A stretch of DNA of 64,000 bases from an uncultured Alistipes sp. (GCA_947629705.1 CANREN010000006.1:1-64000), one strand, 5' to 3'. Positions 54,264 through 63,374 are shown, numbered from the stretch's first letter. Notes: a model not told the origin generated them from the letters alone. Translations and numbers: made by a program.

Positions 54264-54776
54264 TTATTCGGGCATCGAGGTGATCTCCAGGCGTTTTACT
54301 TCGACGATGCCGTCATCGGGATACAACGCTTGATAATAGGCGGTCAGGTCGGTAGCGAGCATCACGCAATCGAGGCCCGAATCTTCATCGGTATAGGATT
54401 CGATCGCATATTCCGTCTCCGTGCCGTCGTAACGAAACGTCAATGCAGAGGCCCCGGGCTGTTTGTCGAACTCGCCCACCACGGGATCGGCCTCCGCCGC
54501 GGCACGAATAGTCAGCGTTCCGCCGTCGTAACGTGTATATTCGAGCAGGTAGCTGCCGCCCGATCGTACCGGTGCCTTTGCCAACGCATCCTCGCTCACC
54601 AACGCGACGATCTCCGGCTGCTGCCCCTCCGCATCCTCCCGATCTGCGGGCGGCTGCGCGGCGACTTCGACCGCAACCCGCACAACGTCGTAACGGGCCG
54701 TATAAAAGACGTCCGAATCATCGCTGCAACCGACGGCCGCAAAAGCCAGCATCCAAACCGTTATCCATTTTTTCAT
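54264..54776 (-). CDS. Small lipoprotein of unknown function
   Basis: A 170-residue protein with a signal peptide and lipobox-like A-A-V-G-C (Cys17) followed by S-D-D-S-D, a surface-export-like acidic stretch after Cys that is common in Bacteroidota. The mature part is beta-rich and acidic; I recognise no domain. It sits in tight order between rseP and radA on the same strand. Confidence 0.7.
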   Translation of the reverse strand: MKKWITVWMLAFAAVGCSDDSDVFYTARYDVVRVAVEVAAQPPADREDAEGQQPEIVALVSEDALAKAPVRSGGSYLLEYTRYDGGTLTIRAAAEADPVVGEFDKQPGASALTFRYDGTETEYAIESYTDEDSGLDCVMLATDLTAYYQALYPDDGIVEVKRLEITSMPE

Positions 54777-54785
54777 ACGATTCGA

Positions 54786-56099
54786 TTATTTGAGGAAGAA
54801 GCGGTAAATATCGTTTCCGTTGGCGTAGATCAGCAGGAGCAGCAGCAGCCCGAGACCGGCATACTGCGCCGCCACCAACACGCGGTCGCCCACTTTGCGG
54901 CCCGTGATCATCTCCCAGAAGGTGAAAAGCGCATGGCCGCCGTCCAAACCCGGGATAGGCAGCATGTTCATCACGGCCAGGATGATCGACAGGAACGCAG
55001 TCTTCAACCAGAAATCCTCCCAGTTCCAACTGCCCGAAAAGATGCTTCCGATCGCGATGAAACCGCCCAACTCCTCGTACATTTTGGTTTTGGGCTGAAC
55101 GATCAGTTTCAACTGATCCCAATAGGAACCGACGACGTGGCCCGTCTTGCGGAGGCCCGCCGGAATGGACTGCCAGAAAGTATAATGCTGCGTCCGCAGC
55201 GGGAGCGAACGGCACAACACGCCGAGCCGGCCGTCGGCATCGACCGTCAGCGGCAATTCGACGACCCTATCCTCATCGCGCAAGACCCGTATGGAGACGG
55301 TTTGCCCCGCATGGTTCTTCAAATAGTCGCTGTAAGCCGTGAAATCGACCCCATGCAGGCTGTCGATGGCGATCACCTCGTCGCCCGCATGGAGCGTCCT
55401 CGCCTCCTTGCGCACGACGCTGTCGATGATAAACGGCTGGTAGGGAACGAACAGACCTTCGTACCTCTTGCTGCGCCGCATCTCGACCAACGCGTCGAAC
55501 GGGAGCCGCAGCTCCACCTCCCGCCCGTCGCGTTCGACCACGACCGTCCGGTCGCTTTCGGTAATCAACAGGTCGTTGACCACCCGAACGACGTTATCCA
55601 CCGGTTCGCCGTCGATGGAGACGAAGCGGTCGCCGTCGCGGAATCCGAGCGCATGGCCCGATTCGTTGAACCGATAGCCCCATCGGGCATCCTCATTCGA
55701 GAAGTAGCTTTCACCCCAGACATAACAAACGGCACAATAAAGAGCCACCGCCAGCAAGAGATTCATCACGACACCGGCGATCAAGACCAAAAAGCGCTGC
55801 CAGGCCGGTTTCGAACGAAATTCGTCGGGCTTGGGCGGCTGTTTCATCTGCTCCTTGTCCATCGACTCGTCGATCATGCCCGCGATCTTCACATAACCGC
55901 CCAACGGAATCCAACCCAGGCCGTACTCCGTCTCTCCGCGCCGGAATTTGAAGAGCGAAAACCACGGATCGAAAAAGATATAGAACTTTTCGACGCGGAT
56001 TTTGAAAAGCCGTGCCATCAAAAAATGGCCCAACTCGTGCAGTCCCACCAAGATGGTGAAACAGAGAAAAAACTGGATGATTTTAATCATTAACTCCAT
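54786..56099 (-). CDS. rseP: Site-2 intramembrane metalloprotease RseP
   Basis: A 437-residue membrane protein. Zinc ligands H21-E22-x-x-H25 (H-E-L-G-H) lie in the first helix, and the third ligand region N-M-L-P-I-P-G-L-D-G-G-H lies near residue 390. PDZ-like domains sit in between in the periplasm. It cuts membrane-bound regulators such as anti-sigma factors and may remove signal-peptide remnants. Its place next to dxr is a common arrangement in bacteria. The start is either 56099 or the ATG three codons inside. Confidence 0.95.
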   Translation of the reverse strand: MELMIKIIQFFLCFTILVGLHELGHFLMARLFKIRVEKFYIFFDPWFSLFKFRRGETEYGLGWIPLGGYVKIAGMIDESMDKEQMKQPPKPDEFRSKPAWQRFLVLIAGVVMNLLLAVALYCAVCYVWGESYFSNEDARWGYRFNESGHALGFRDGDRFVSIDGEPVDNVVRVVNDLLITESDRTVVVERDGREVELRLPFDALVEMRRSKRYEGLFVPYQPFIIDSVVRKEARTLHAGDEVIAIDSLHGVDFTAYSDYLKNHAGQTVSIRVLRDEDRVVELPLTVDADGRLGVLCRSLPLRTQHYTFWQSIPAGLRKTGHVVGSYWDQLKLIVQPKTKMYEELGGFIAIGSIFSGSWNWEDFWLKTAFLSIILAVMNMLPIPGLDGGHALFTFWEMITGRKVGDRVLVAAQYAGLGLLLLLLIYANGNDIYRFFLK

Positions 56100-56121
56100 G
56101 GTGCAATCTATCGTTCGTTTT

Positions 56122-57273
56122 TCAGCATTTCAGCAATTCGGCTGCCAGCCGGCGGGATTCGCAGTCGGCCGCCGCGTAATCGTCGAGCGTCGGGCCCGAC
56201 CGGAAATCGGCATGTGCCAGCGCATATTCGATCGCCCGCACGATATCCGACCATGCGCAGCGATGCCCGAGAAAGGCGGCGACCGCCACTTCGTTGGCCC
56301 CGTTCATCGTGCAAGCCGCCGTGCCCCCGCGCCGCAGACAATCGTAAGCGATATCGAGGGCCGGATATTTCAGACGATCCACTTCGCCGAACGTCAGCGC
56401 AGGATGCGCCGTAAAGTCGAAAACTTCGGCCGGACGGCGGACCCGTTCGGGGAAAAAGAGGGCGTAACTGATGGGCATCCGCATGTCGGGAAGCCCCAAC
56501 TGGGCCTTGATCGCTCCGTCGTCGAACTCCACCATCGAATGGATGACCGACTGCGGGTGCATCACGACGGAAATCCGCTCGGCCGGAGCGTCGAACAGCC
56601 AATGGGCCTCGATCACCTCGAACCCCTTGTTGACCAACGTCGAAGAGTCGATGGTGATTTTGGCTCCCATCTGCCACTGGGGATGTTGCAGGGCCTGTTC
56701 GGGCGTTACATGGGCCAGCTCTTCGCGCCGGAGATCCCGAAAAGCTCCGCCGCTGCAGGTGATGATCAATCGCCGGTAGGGGGTTCGTTCGCCGACCAAA
56801 CATTGGAAGATGGCCGAATGTTCCGAGTCGATGGGGACGATCGGCGCCTGCTTCTCGACCGCAAGCCGCATGACGTATTCGCCTCCGACGACCAACGACT
56901 CCTTGTTGGCCAAAGCTAATTTCTTGCCCGCACGAAGCGTCGCCACGGTAGGCGCCAACCCTGCGTAACCGACCAAGGCATTGACGACGACATCGGTATC
57001 GCCCGCCGCGGCGACCTGCGCCACCGCATCCTGACCGGCATAGACCTTGATATCGGTATCGGCCAGCGCATCGCGCAGCGGGCCGTAAAACCGTTCGTCG
57101 GCAATGACCGCCGCAGCAGCGTCGAACGCACGGGCCTGTTCGGCAAGCCGTTCCCAATTACTGTGAGCGGTGAGCGTAACCGCTTCGAATCGATCGGGAT
57201 TCTCACGCACGATATCGAGCGTCTGCACGCCGATCGAGCCCGTAGAACCCAAAATAGCCAAACGCTGTTTCAT
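56122..57273 (-). CDS. dxr: 1-deoxy-D-xylulose-5-phosphate reductoisomerase
   Basis: A 383-residue enzyme. The NADPH motif is L-G-S-T-G-S-I-G near the N-terminus, the metal-binding segment is P-I-D-S-E-H-S-A-I-F, and the flexible-loop region M-H-P-Q-S-V-I-H-S-M is intact. It makes MEP from DXP in isoprenoid synthesis. I use the ATG at 57273; the upstream GTG is two codons earlier. Confidence 0.97.
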   Translation of the reverse strand: MKQRLAILGSTGSIGVQTLDIVRENPDRFEAVTLTAHSNWERLAEQARAFDAAAAVIADERFYGPLRDALADTDIKVYAGQDAVAQVAAAGDTDVVVNALVGYAGLAPTVATLRAGKKLALANKESLVVGGEYVMRLAVEKQAPIVPIDSEHSAIFQCLVGERTPYRRLIITCSGGAFRDLRREELAHVTPEQALQHPQWQMGAKITIDSSTLVNKGFEVIEAHWLFDAPAERISVVMHPQSVIHSMVEFDDGAIKAQLGLPDMRMPISYALFFPERVRRPAEVFDFTAHPALTFGEVDRLKYPALDIAYDCLRRGGTAACTMNGANEVAVAAFLGHRCAWSDIVRAIEYALAHADFRSGPTLDDYAAADCESRRLAAELLKC

Positions 57274-57285
57274 ACGCACCGCAGA

Positions 57286-58155
57286 TTAGAAGACGATATA
57301 CCCTTCGGGGTCGACCGGTTTGCCATTGCTCCAAAGTTCGAACTCGAAGAGCTCGTTTTCATCCTCTCCGTCGGCACCCGGTTCGAGATTGTAACCCAAC
57401 TGGTCGCCGCTGTGAACGGTCTGGCCCCGGCTGACGAGCGACTGCGAAAGATTCTTATAGACCGAGACCAGATTGTTGGCATGTTGAAGCAGGATGATAT
57501 ACCGGTTTTCGGGCGTCCAAAGGCTCTGAATGACCGTGCCGTTGTCGATCGCCGTGATCCGGCCGCCCGCAGCGGCCGCAATCCGCACCCCGAAACGATT
57601 CTGGCCGATATCGAAGCCTTCGGCGATGATGCCCTCGATCGGCGTAACCAGCTGCATCGCCTCGCGAACCTCGCGCCGCGACCCGCCGCCCAGCGAATAA
57701 GGGCCGGTTCCCTCCATCTCGGCGCGCAGCAGCGAATCTTCCCGCGACGGAAGCACCGACGCCTTGTCGATCCGGGCGCTGTCCGATCCGATGAACGACC
57801 GGGCCGCAGGCGTTCGCCCCTCCAAAACGAGCGCGATATGCTCGTTGTAGGTCATCATGTCGTTCATCATGCGCTCCATCGAGTCCAACCGGATGATATT
57901 CTGCACAAGGCTCTCCCGCATCCGATCGGATTCGGTGCGGTACCCGGGCAGGAGCTCCAGCACGGGCGTATAGGCCATCAACGTGAGAATCAAAACGAAA
58001 AGCAAAAGCGCGAACGCCGTCAGACCGGCGAAAATGCCCGCAGGCGAAAGGTGGATATGCCACTCTTCGCTGTTGTCCGTGGTATTGAGCATATTGAAAC
58101 GACGCTTGCGGAAAAGGTCGTGCCACCACACACGTATTTTCTTCAAAAATTTCAT
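57286..58155 (-). CDS. LytM/M23-like protein that lacks the zinc ligands
   Basis: A 289-residue protein: short cytosolic part, one membrane helix (about 38-61), a coiled-coil-like stretch (about 75-110) and a C-terminal LytM domain (about 170-289). Family landmarks such as H-A-N-N-L-V-S-V-Y and N-G-K-P-V-D-P-E-G-Y are clear. The metal ligands are not: H-x-x-x-D aligns with R187/R191 and H-x-H with L269/E271. It should therefore not cut peptide crosslinks, and may instead activate amidases as EnvC and NlpD do (inference). The ATG at 58155 is chosen; 58173 is possible. It shares a conserved locus with dxr and rseP. Confidence 0.82.
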   Translation of the reverse strand: MKFLKKIRVWWHDLFRKRRFNMLNTTDNSEEWHIHLSPAGIFAGLTAFALLLFVLILTLMAYTPVLELLPGYRTESDRMRESLVQNIIRLDSMERMMNDMMTYNEHIALVLEGRTPAARSFIGSDSARIDKASVLPSREDSLLRAEMEGTGPYSLGGGSRREVREAMQLVTPIEGIIAEGFDIGQNRFGVRIAAAAGGRITAIDNGTVIQSLWTPENRYIILLQHANNLVSVYKNLSQSLVSRGQTVHSGDQLGYNLEPGADGEDENELFEFELWSNGKPVDPEGYIVF

Positions 58156-58302
58156 TGTATCGCGATTAATCATACTATAAAACCGGCACTGCCCCGAACG
58201 ATCCTCCCGTTCAAAGGTTCGCTGCCGATAAAAACGAGATCGACCGATCGCCCTTCGAATTCCGCTGAAGTGCAACCGTCCCGACGAGCGATTATCCGAC
58301 GT

Positions 58303-58460
58303 CAAAGATACGAATAAGCGAGGGCAAAACAAAACTTGTTTTCGTTTTGCCGAGCGGGAGTATCTTCGGCGAAGCCAAAGATACGAAAAGTCGAGTGCAA
58401 AAATGCAAACTCATTTGCAATTTTTGCCGAGCGGGAGTATCTTCGATGCAATCAAAGATA
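58303..58460 (-). repeat. Tandem promoter-like repeats with nested palindromes
   Basis: Two repeat units (58303-58367 and 58376-58443) start with caaagatacgaa and end with gccgagcgggagtatctt; a partial third begins at 58453. On the reverse strand each unit ends in TATCTTTG (58310-58303, 58383-58376, 58460-58453), the exact -7 consensus, spaced 73 and 77 bases apart. Each full unit also holds an inner palindrome (gcaaaa...ttttgc). They lie 148 bp or more upstream of the LytM-like gene and are directed at it. Confidence 0.7.
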
Positions 58461-58610
58461 GCCAAATTCGCCCGAATATCGGCTGTCCGGAGAGAGATTT
58501 TTTTCGTCCCGTTCCGGCGCAAACACCATTTCCGCACGGAACTCGCTCCGGCTCCACGCTCCAACCGACATAAAACCGGTTCCCGCGCACACTCCGCCGG
58601 CACAAACGAC
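58461..58610. other. Intergenic DNA between promoter repeats and nqr terminator
   Basis: No supported gene. Several short frames cross it, but all lack homology or start signals. Confidence 0.4.
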
Positions 58611-58614
58611 GAAA

Positions 58615-58631
58615 GCCTCGGAATACGAGGC
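58615..58631 (-). terminator. Hairpin after nqrF
   Basis: A 6-bp GC-rich stem (58631-58626 with 58620-58615) with a 5-nt loop is followed, on the reverse strand, by a short T-rich stretch. It is the likely end of the nqr operon, 35 bases past the nqrF stop. Confidence 0.5.
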
Positions 58632-58665
58632 CTTCGCTGTTTTCGGCCGAACCGACCGCATGTCC

Positions 58666-59934
58666 CTACGAACCGAAGTTGTCGTAGAGGATATTTTCAC
58701 TCGGAACGCCGAGATTGTCGAGCATCTTCACAACCGAAGCGATCATCATCGGAGGCCCGCACATCAGGTAAATACAATCTTCGGGCGCCTGATGATGCTT
58801 CAGATAATTCTCATACAGCACGTTATGCACGAACCCGGGCGTATATTTCTCGCCCGCGGCATCCGCTTCGGGATCGGGACGGTCGAGCGCAATGTTGAAA
58901 CTGAAATTGGGGAACTCCTTCTCGATCGCACGGTACTCGTCGACATAAGGCGCCTCCTTCAACGAACGGGCACCGTACCAGAACGAAACGGGCCGTTTCG
59001 TCTTTTCGGTCTTGAACAGGTGCATCAGGTGGCTGCGCATCGGCGCCATGCCGGCACCGCCGCCGATGAAGATCAACTCCTGCGTGTCGGGCAGATCGTC
59101 GGGCAGGAAAAATTCGCCGTAAGGGCCCGAGATCGTTACCTTGTCGCCCGGCTTGCGCGAGAAAACGTACGATGAACAGATGCCCGGATTCACCTTCATG
59201 AATGCGCCGGCCGCACGGTCGAACGGCGGCGTAGCGATGCGGATATTCAGCATGATGATGTTGCCCTCGGCCGGATGGTTGGCCATCGAGTAGGCGCGGA
59301 ACGTCGGTTCGGGGTTGGTCGCAACCAGATCCCACATTTTCATTTTGTCCCAATCGGCACGGAACCGTTCGTCGACCTCCATGTCGGAGAACCTGATCCG
59401 GTCGTACTTGGGAATATCCACCTGGATATAACCGCCGCTCCGGAACTTCAGCTGCTCGCCTTCGGGCAGTTTCACGACGAACTCTTTGAGGAAAGTCGAA
59501 ATGTTGCGGTTCGAGACGACCGTACATTCCCACTTCTTGACGCCCAAGACCGCTTCGGGGACTTTGATTTTCAGATTCTCCTTCACCTTGACCTGACAGC
59601 CGAGACGCCAGTGGTCTTTCGCCATCTTGCGGGAGATGAAGCCGGTTTCGGTCGGCAGAATGTCGCCGCCGCCCTCCAATACCTGACACTTGCACATGCC
59701 GCACGAACCGCCGCCGCCGCAGGCCGAAGGGAGGAACACCTTGTTATTGGCCAAGGTCGCGAGCAGGGTCGAACCGCTTTCGGTGGCGATGACCCGTTCG
59801 CCGTTGTTGATGTCGATGGTTACCTCGCCCGACGAAGTGAGCTTCGCCTTGGCGTAGAGCAGCAGCCCGACCAACAAGAGCGTAATCGCCAGAAAAGCAC
59901 CGATAGCCACGAAGATCGTGATTGTCATATTCAT
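58666..59934 (-). CDS. nqrF: Na+-translocating NADH:quinone reductase subunit F
   Basis: A 422-residue electron-entry subunit. One membrane helix (about 7-28) is followed by a ferredoxin-type [2Fe-2S] domain with Cys72, Cys78, Cys81 and Cys113. The FAD motif R-A-Y-S-M-A-N-H and the NAD motif G-G-G-A-G-M-A-P come next, and the family-typical end is N-F-G-S. It takes hydride from NADH and passes electrons through FAD and 2Fe-2S to the rest of the pump. It is last in the operon. Confidence 0.97.
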   Translation of the reverse strand: MNMTITIFVAIGAFLAITLLLVGLLLYAKAKLTSSGEVTIDINNGERVIATESGSTLLATLANNKVFLPSACGGGGSCGMCKCQVLEGGGDILPTETGFISRKMAKDHWRLGCQVKVKENLKIKVPEAVLGVKKWECTVVSNRNISTFLKEFVVKLPEGEQLKFRSGGYIQVDIPKYDRIRFSDMEVDERFRADWDKMKMWDLVATNPEPTFRAYSMANHPAEGNIIMLNIRIATPPFDRAAGAFMKVNPGICSSYVFSRKPGDKVTISGPYGEFFLPDDLPDTQELIFIGGGAGMAPMRSHLMHLFKTEKTKRPVSFWYGARSLKEAPYVDEYRAIEKEFPNFSFNIALDRPDPEADAAGEKYTPGFVHNVLYENYLKHHQAPEDCIYLMCGPPMMIASVVKMLDNLGVPSENILYDNFGS

Positions 59935-60020
59935 TTTCGAACTAATTCATTAATTAACTTCTATCTTCTATTCGAGGTCTGCGATTCGTGCGACCGACGA
60001 CCGCCGAATCGCTCCATCGC

Positions 60021-60641
60021 CTACAACTTGATTCCCGAAAAGATCATGAACGCGATTCCCATCAGACCGGTAATGATGAAAGCGATACCGGGGCCTTTCA
60101 ATGCGGGAGGGATATGCGAATAGGTCGTCTTTTCGCGGATCGCGGCCATCATAACGATCGCGAGCCACCAGCCCAAGCCGGAGCCCAGGCCGTAAACGAT
60201 CGACTGCCACAGCGAAGCGAGCTCGCCGCCGTCGACTTTCTGCTGCATGAAGAGCGAACCGCCCATGATGGCGCAGTTGACGGCGATCAGCGGCAGGAAG
60301 ATACCCAACTGGCTGTACAACGTCGGCGAAAACTTTTCGACGGCCATCTCCACCAACTGCACGAAAGCGGCGATGGTGGCGATGAAGACGATGAACGTCA
60401 GGAAGTCGAGGTTGAGATCGGGCAGCCCTGCCCAAGCCAAAGCGCCCTCTTTCAAGACATATTCATACAACAGATAGTTCAGCGGCACGGTCATCGTCAT
60501 CACGAACGTAACGGCGGCACCGAGGCCGAGGGCCGTCTTGACACTCTTCGACACGGCAATGTAGGAACACATGCCGAAGAAGAAGGCGAAGACCATGTTG
60601 TCGATGAAAATCGACCGGATAAAGATATTCAATGATTCCAT
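60021..60641 (-). CDS. nqrE: Na+-translocating NADH:quinone reductase subunit E
   Basis: A 206-residue protein with six membrane helices. It shares the RnfA/NqrE fold with an inverted topology to NqrD. G-M-C-S-Y-I-A near the N-terminus and N-C-A-I-M-G-G-S are the segments where NqrD/E cysteines bind the intramembrane iron centre. It is separated from nqrF by 86 bp and from nqrD by 14 bp. Confidence 0.96.
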   Translation of the reverse strand: MESLNIFIRSIFIDNMVFAFFFGMCSYIAVSKSVKTALGLGAAVTFVMTMTVPLNYLLYEYVLKEGALAWAGLPDLNLDFLTFIVFIATIAAFVQLVEMAVEKFSPTLYSQLGIFLPLIAVNCAIMGGSLFMQQKVDGGELASLWQSIVYGLGSGLGWWLAIVMMAAIREKTTYSHIPPALKGPGIAFIITGLMGIAFMIFSGIKL

Positions 60642-60655
60642 ACGACGCTATCCTC

Positions 60656-61291
60656 CTATTTTTCCTGTAAATCCTTATTGTGCGAACGGTGCACCCAGAT
60701 GATGCAGCCAACGATGATCAACGCCATCGGAGGGAAGAGCATCAACCCGCAGTTCGTATACCAGCCGCCTTCGGTCGCATACCAGCTTTCAGGGATGACG
60801 GGGTAGCCGAGCAGCGTTCCCGAGCCGAAAAGCTCGCGGAAGAAGGCCACGATGACGAGGATCAACCCGTAACCGAGCCCGTTGCCGACACCGTCGAGAA
60901 AGGCGGGCCAGGGTTTATTGGCCAGAGCGAATGCCTCGACGCGCCCCATGACGATGCAGTTCGTGATAATCAAACCTACGTAGACCGAAAGTTGTTTCGA
61001 AATTTCGAATACATAGGCTTTCAGCACCTGATCGACCAGAATGACTAACGCGGCGATCACGACCAACTGGATGATGATGCGGATACGCGACGGCACGCCG
61101 TTGCGCAGCAGCGACATCACCAGATTCGAAAAGGCCGTAACGACAGTTACCGACAACGCCATGACGATAGCCGGTTTCAGCTGCACGGTAACGGCCAGTG
61201 CCGAGCAGATACCCAGGATCTGCACGATGACCGGATTGTTCGCGGAGAACGGGCCGGTCAGATATTTGAAATTCTTATCGTTCATACTCAT
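60656..61291 (-). CDS. nqrD: Na+-translocating NADH:quinone reductase subunit D
   Basis: A 211-residue six-helix membrane protein homologous to RnfE. G-I-C-S-A-L-A-V and T-N-C-I-V-M-G-R-V-E-A hold the cysteines of the iron centre shared with NqrE. Its ATG overlaps the nqrC stop codon (ATGA), so the two are translationally coupled. Confidence 0.96.
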   Translation of the reverse strand: MSMNDKNFKYLTGPFSANNPVIVQILGICSALAVTVQLKPAIVMALSVTVVTAFSNLVMSLLRNGVPSRIRIIIQLVVIAALVILVDQVLKAYVFEISKQLSVYVGLIITNCIVMGRVEAFALANKPWPAFLDGVGNGLGYGLILVIVAFFRELFGSGTLLGYPVIPESWYATEGGWYTNCGLMLFPPMALIIVGCIIWVHRSHNKDLQEK

Positions 61292-62202
61292 TTGTTCGCA
61301 TCCTTTTCATCGTTAGACACTTCCTCGACAACCGGAACTGCATTTCCAACCGTCGTATCGGCGGATTCCGTTCCGACCGCGGCCTCCGCTCCGGCCGAAG
61401 CATTGCGGCGGGCCTCCAACAACGGCAGATAATGACCGAGACTGGTTTTCAGCATAGCCGTTACGCCGTCCGACGTCTTCGTGCCGCCCGTAATGGCATC
61501 CACCTCGTGTTCGGGGTCTTGCGCTCCGCCCTTGCGGAGCACGATCGACACGAACTGCGCACCGTCGAAAATCCGTTTCCCGACGAATTTCTGTTGATAT
61601 TTTTCCGTCGCGATCTCGGCGCCGAGGCCCGGCGTCTCGCCCTGGTGGCCGAACACAGCGCCGGCCACGGTATTCATATCCTTCTCCAACGCGACGTACC
61701 CCCAGATCGGGCCCCAAAGACCCGTACCGTTGACCGGCAGGACGATTCGCCCGTCAGCCGCTTCGAACACGGGATAGGTGGCATTTGCCTCGGCTTTTTT
61801 CAGGTCGAAGAGCATCTGCAAAGCCTCGTCCGCCGAAACGGATTCGATTCGTTCGCCCTGCGCATCGACCGCATAAGCCGCGATGTATTCGTCGTAATTC
61901 TGTTCGGCCGCACCGAGCGAAGCGAGGATCGCCTCTTTCTTTTCGTTGAGCGTATTGGCCCGCTGCCGACCCTGCAAAGACAAGGCGGTTACGGCCAGCA
62001 AAGCAGCCACGATGACGACCATCACCGTCGCATAAACCACGATATAAACGTTGCTGTTCTTATCGTGCCACCAACTCTTTTTCTCCGATTTCAACTCCGT
62101 GAACTCCGAAGCGGGAGCACCGCATACGGGGCATTTTTCGGGTGCGGCCGCTCCTTCGTGGACATAGCCGCAAACGTTGCATCTGAATTTTTTCGTTGCC
62201 AT
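61288..62202 (-). CDS. nqrC: NqrC with an N-terminal rubredoxin-like domain
   Basis: A 304-residue protein. Residues 5-36 form a rubredoxin/rubrerythrin-tail-like Fe(Cys)4 knuckle pair: C8-N-V-C11-G-Y and C24-P-V-C27-G. After a charged linker come the NqrC membrane helix (about 51-75) and the periplasmic FMN-binding domain. The covalent FMN Thr is T241 in D-A-I-T-G-G-T, in place of the usual S-G-A-T. A 40-residue Ala/Glu/Val-rich tail follows. NqrC passes electrons from the NqrD/E iron centre to the NqrB FMN. The extra domain would sit on the cytosolic side. I chose the ATG at 62202. Confidence 0.93.
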   Translation of the reverse strand: MATKKFRCNVCGYVHEGAAAPEKCPVCGAPASEFTELKSEKKSWWHDKNSNVYIVVYATVMVVIVAALLAVTALSLQGRQRANTLNEKKEAILASLGAAEQNYDEYIAAYAVDAQGERIESVSADEALQMLFDLKKAEANATYPVFEAADGRIVLPVNGTGLWGPIWGYVALEKDMNTVAGAVFGHQGETPGLGAEIATEKYQQKFVGKRIFDGAQFVSIVLRKGGAQDPEHEVDAITGGTKTSDGVTAMLKTSLGHYLPLLEARRNASAGAEAAVGTESADTTVGNAVPVVEEVSNDEKDANK

Positions 62203-62211
62203 AGCGCTCAC

Positions 62212-63369
62212 CTATTTTGCCGTTTTGATACGTTTGTTCCGCCGCTTGATGCTGGCCTCGACGACGTAGTGATCGACCAAAGGCGCCATCGCATTCATGA
62301 ACAGAATGGCGAGCATCATGCCTTCGGGATAGGCCGGATTGACGACGCGGGTCAGCACGGCCAGCACACCGATCAGGAAACCGACGATATACTGTCCCGT
62401 TGCTGTCTGGGCCGACGTAACGGGGTCGGTGGCCATGAAAACCGCACCGAACGCGAAGCCGCCGATAATCAGATGATACCAGCCCGGAATCTGCGCATAG
62501 GCCGACGATCCGCAAACATTGAATACCAAAGCCATCGCCAAGCCGCCGATGAATACCGAAATCATCGTCCGCCACGAAGCAATGCCCGTAAAGAGCAGGA
62601 TGGCCGCACCGATCAGAATGGCGACCGTCGAGGTCTCGCCGACGCTGCCCGGAATGAAGCCGAGAAAGGCATCCATCGTCGAATAGCCCATTCGACCGGT
62701 CGTTACGAGGTTTTCGAGCGGCGTCGCACCGGAGAATCCATCGACAACGCCTTCGCCGGAGGTCAGACCGGCGATCCAGACCTTGGTACCCGACATCGAG
62801 GGCGTGTAGGCGAGGAACGCGAACACGCGAGCGACCAGCGCAGGATTGAATACATTCATCCCCGTACCGCCGAATACCTCCTTGCCGAAGATGACGGCGA
62901 AAGCGGTCGAAAGGCCGAGAATCCACAACGGAATATCGACCGGCATGATCATCGGAATCAAAAGGCCCGTAACGAGGAATCCCTCGTTGACCTCGTGCCC
63001 GCGCACCTGCGCGAAACCGAACTCGATGCCGAGCCCGACGACGTAGGAGACGACGATCATCGGCAGCACCTTGAGGAATCCGAACCAGAACGAGGCCCAG
63101 AAAGCGGGCGCCGCCCCCTGCGAAAGGAAGTGCTGATACCCGACATTGTACATGCCGAACAGCAGGGCGGGCATCAACGCGACGACGACCATGATCATCG
63201 TACGTTTCATGTCGTTGCAGTCGCGGATGTGGGCCCCGCGGCGTGTCGTGGTATTCGGTACGAAGAGGAACGTTTCGAACGCATCGAACGTCGACTCCAA
63301 AAAGCCCAATTTGCCGCCCTTGGCGAACGTGGGCTTGATTTTATCCACTATATTACGAATCGAACTCAT
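62212..63369 (-). CDS. nqrB: Na+-translocating NADH:quinone reductase subunit B
   Basis: A 385-residue membrane subunit with about ten helices. The FMN-bearing Thr216 is in G-F-S-G-A-T-P-L-E-N. The N-terminal cytosolic stretch and D-P-V-T-S-A-Q-T region fit NqrB/RnfD. It binds covalent FMN and riboflavin and forms the main Na+ channel. It sits between nqrA (5 bp) and nqrC (9 bp). Confidence 0.97.
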   Translation of the reverse strand: MSSIRNIVDKIKPTFAKGGKLGFLESTFDAFETFLFVPNTTTRRGAHIRDCNDMKRTMIMVVVALMPALLFGMYNVGYQHFLSQGAAPAFWASFWFGFLKVLPMIVVSYVVGLGIEFGFAQVRGHEVNEGFLVTGLLIPMIMPVDIPLWILGLSTAFAVIFGKEVFGGTGMNVFNPALVARVFAFLAYTPSMSGTKVWIAGLTSGEGVVDGFSGATPLENLVTTGRMGYSTMDAFLGFIPGSVGETSTVAILIGAAILLFTGIASWRTMISVFIGGLAMALVFNVCGSSAYAQIPGWYHLIIGGFAFGAVFMATDPVTSAQTATGQYIVGFLIGVLAVLTRVVNPAYPEGMMLAILFMNAMAPLVDHYVVEASIKRRNKRIKTAK

Positions 63370-63374
63370 AGCGC

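Noticed and set aside
58347..58898. Forward and reverse frames across the promoter repeats
   Set aside because: They run through palindromic repeats and into nqrF antisense, with no start signals.
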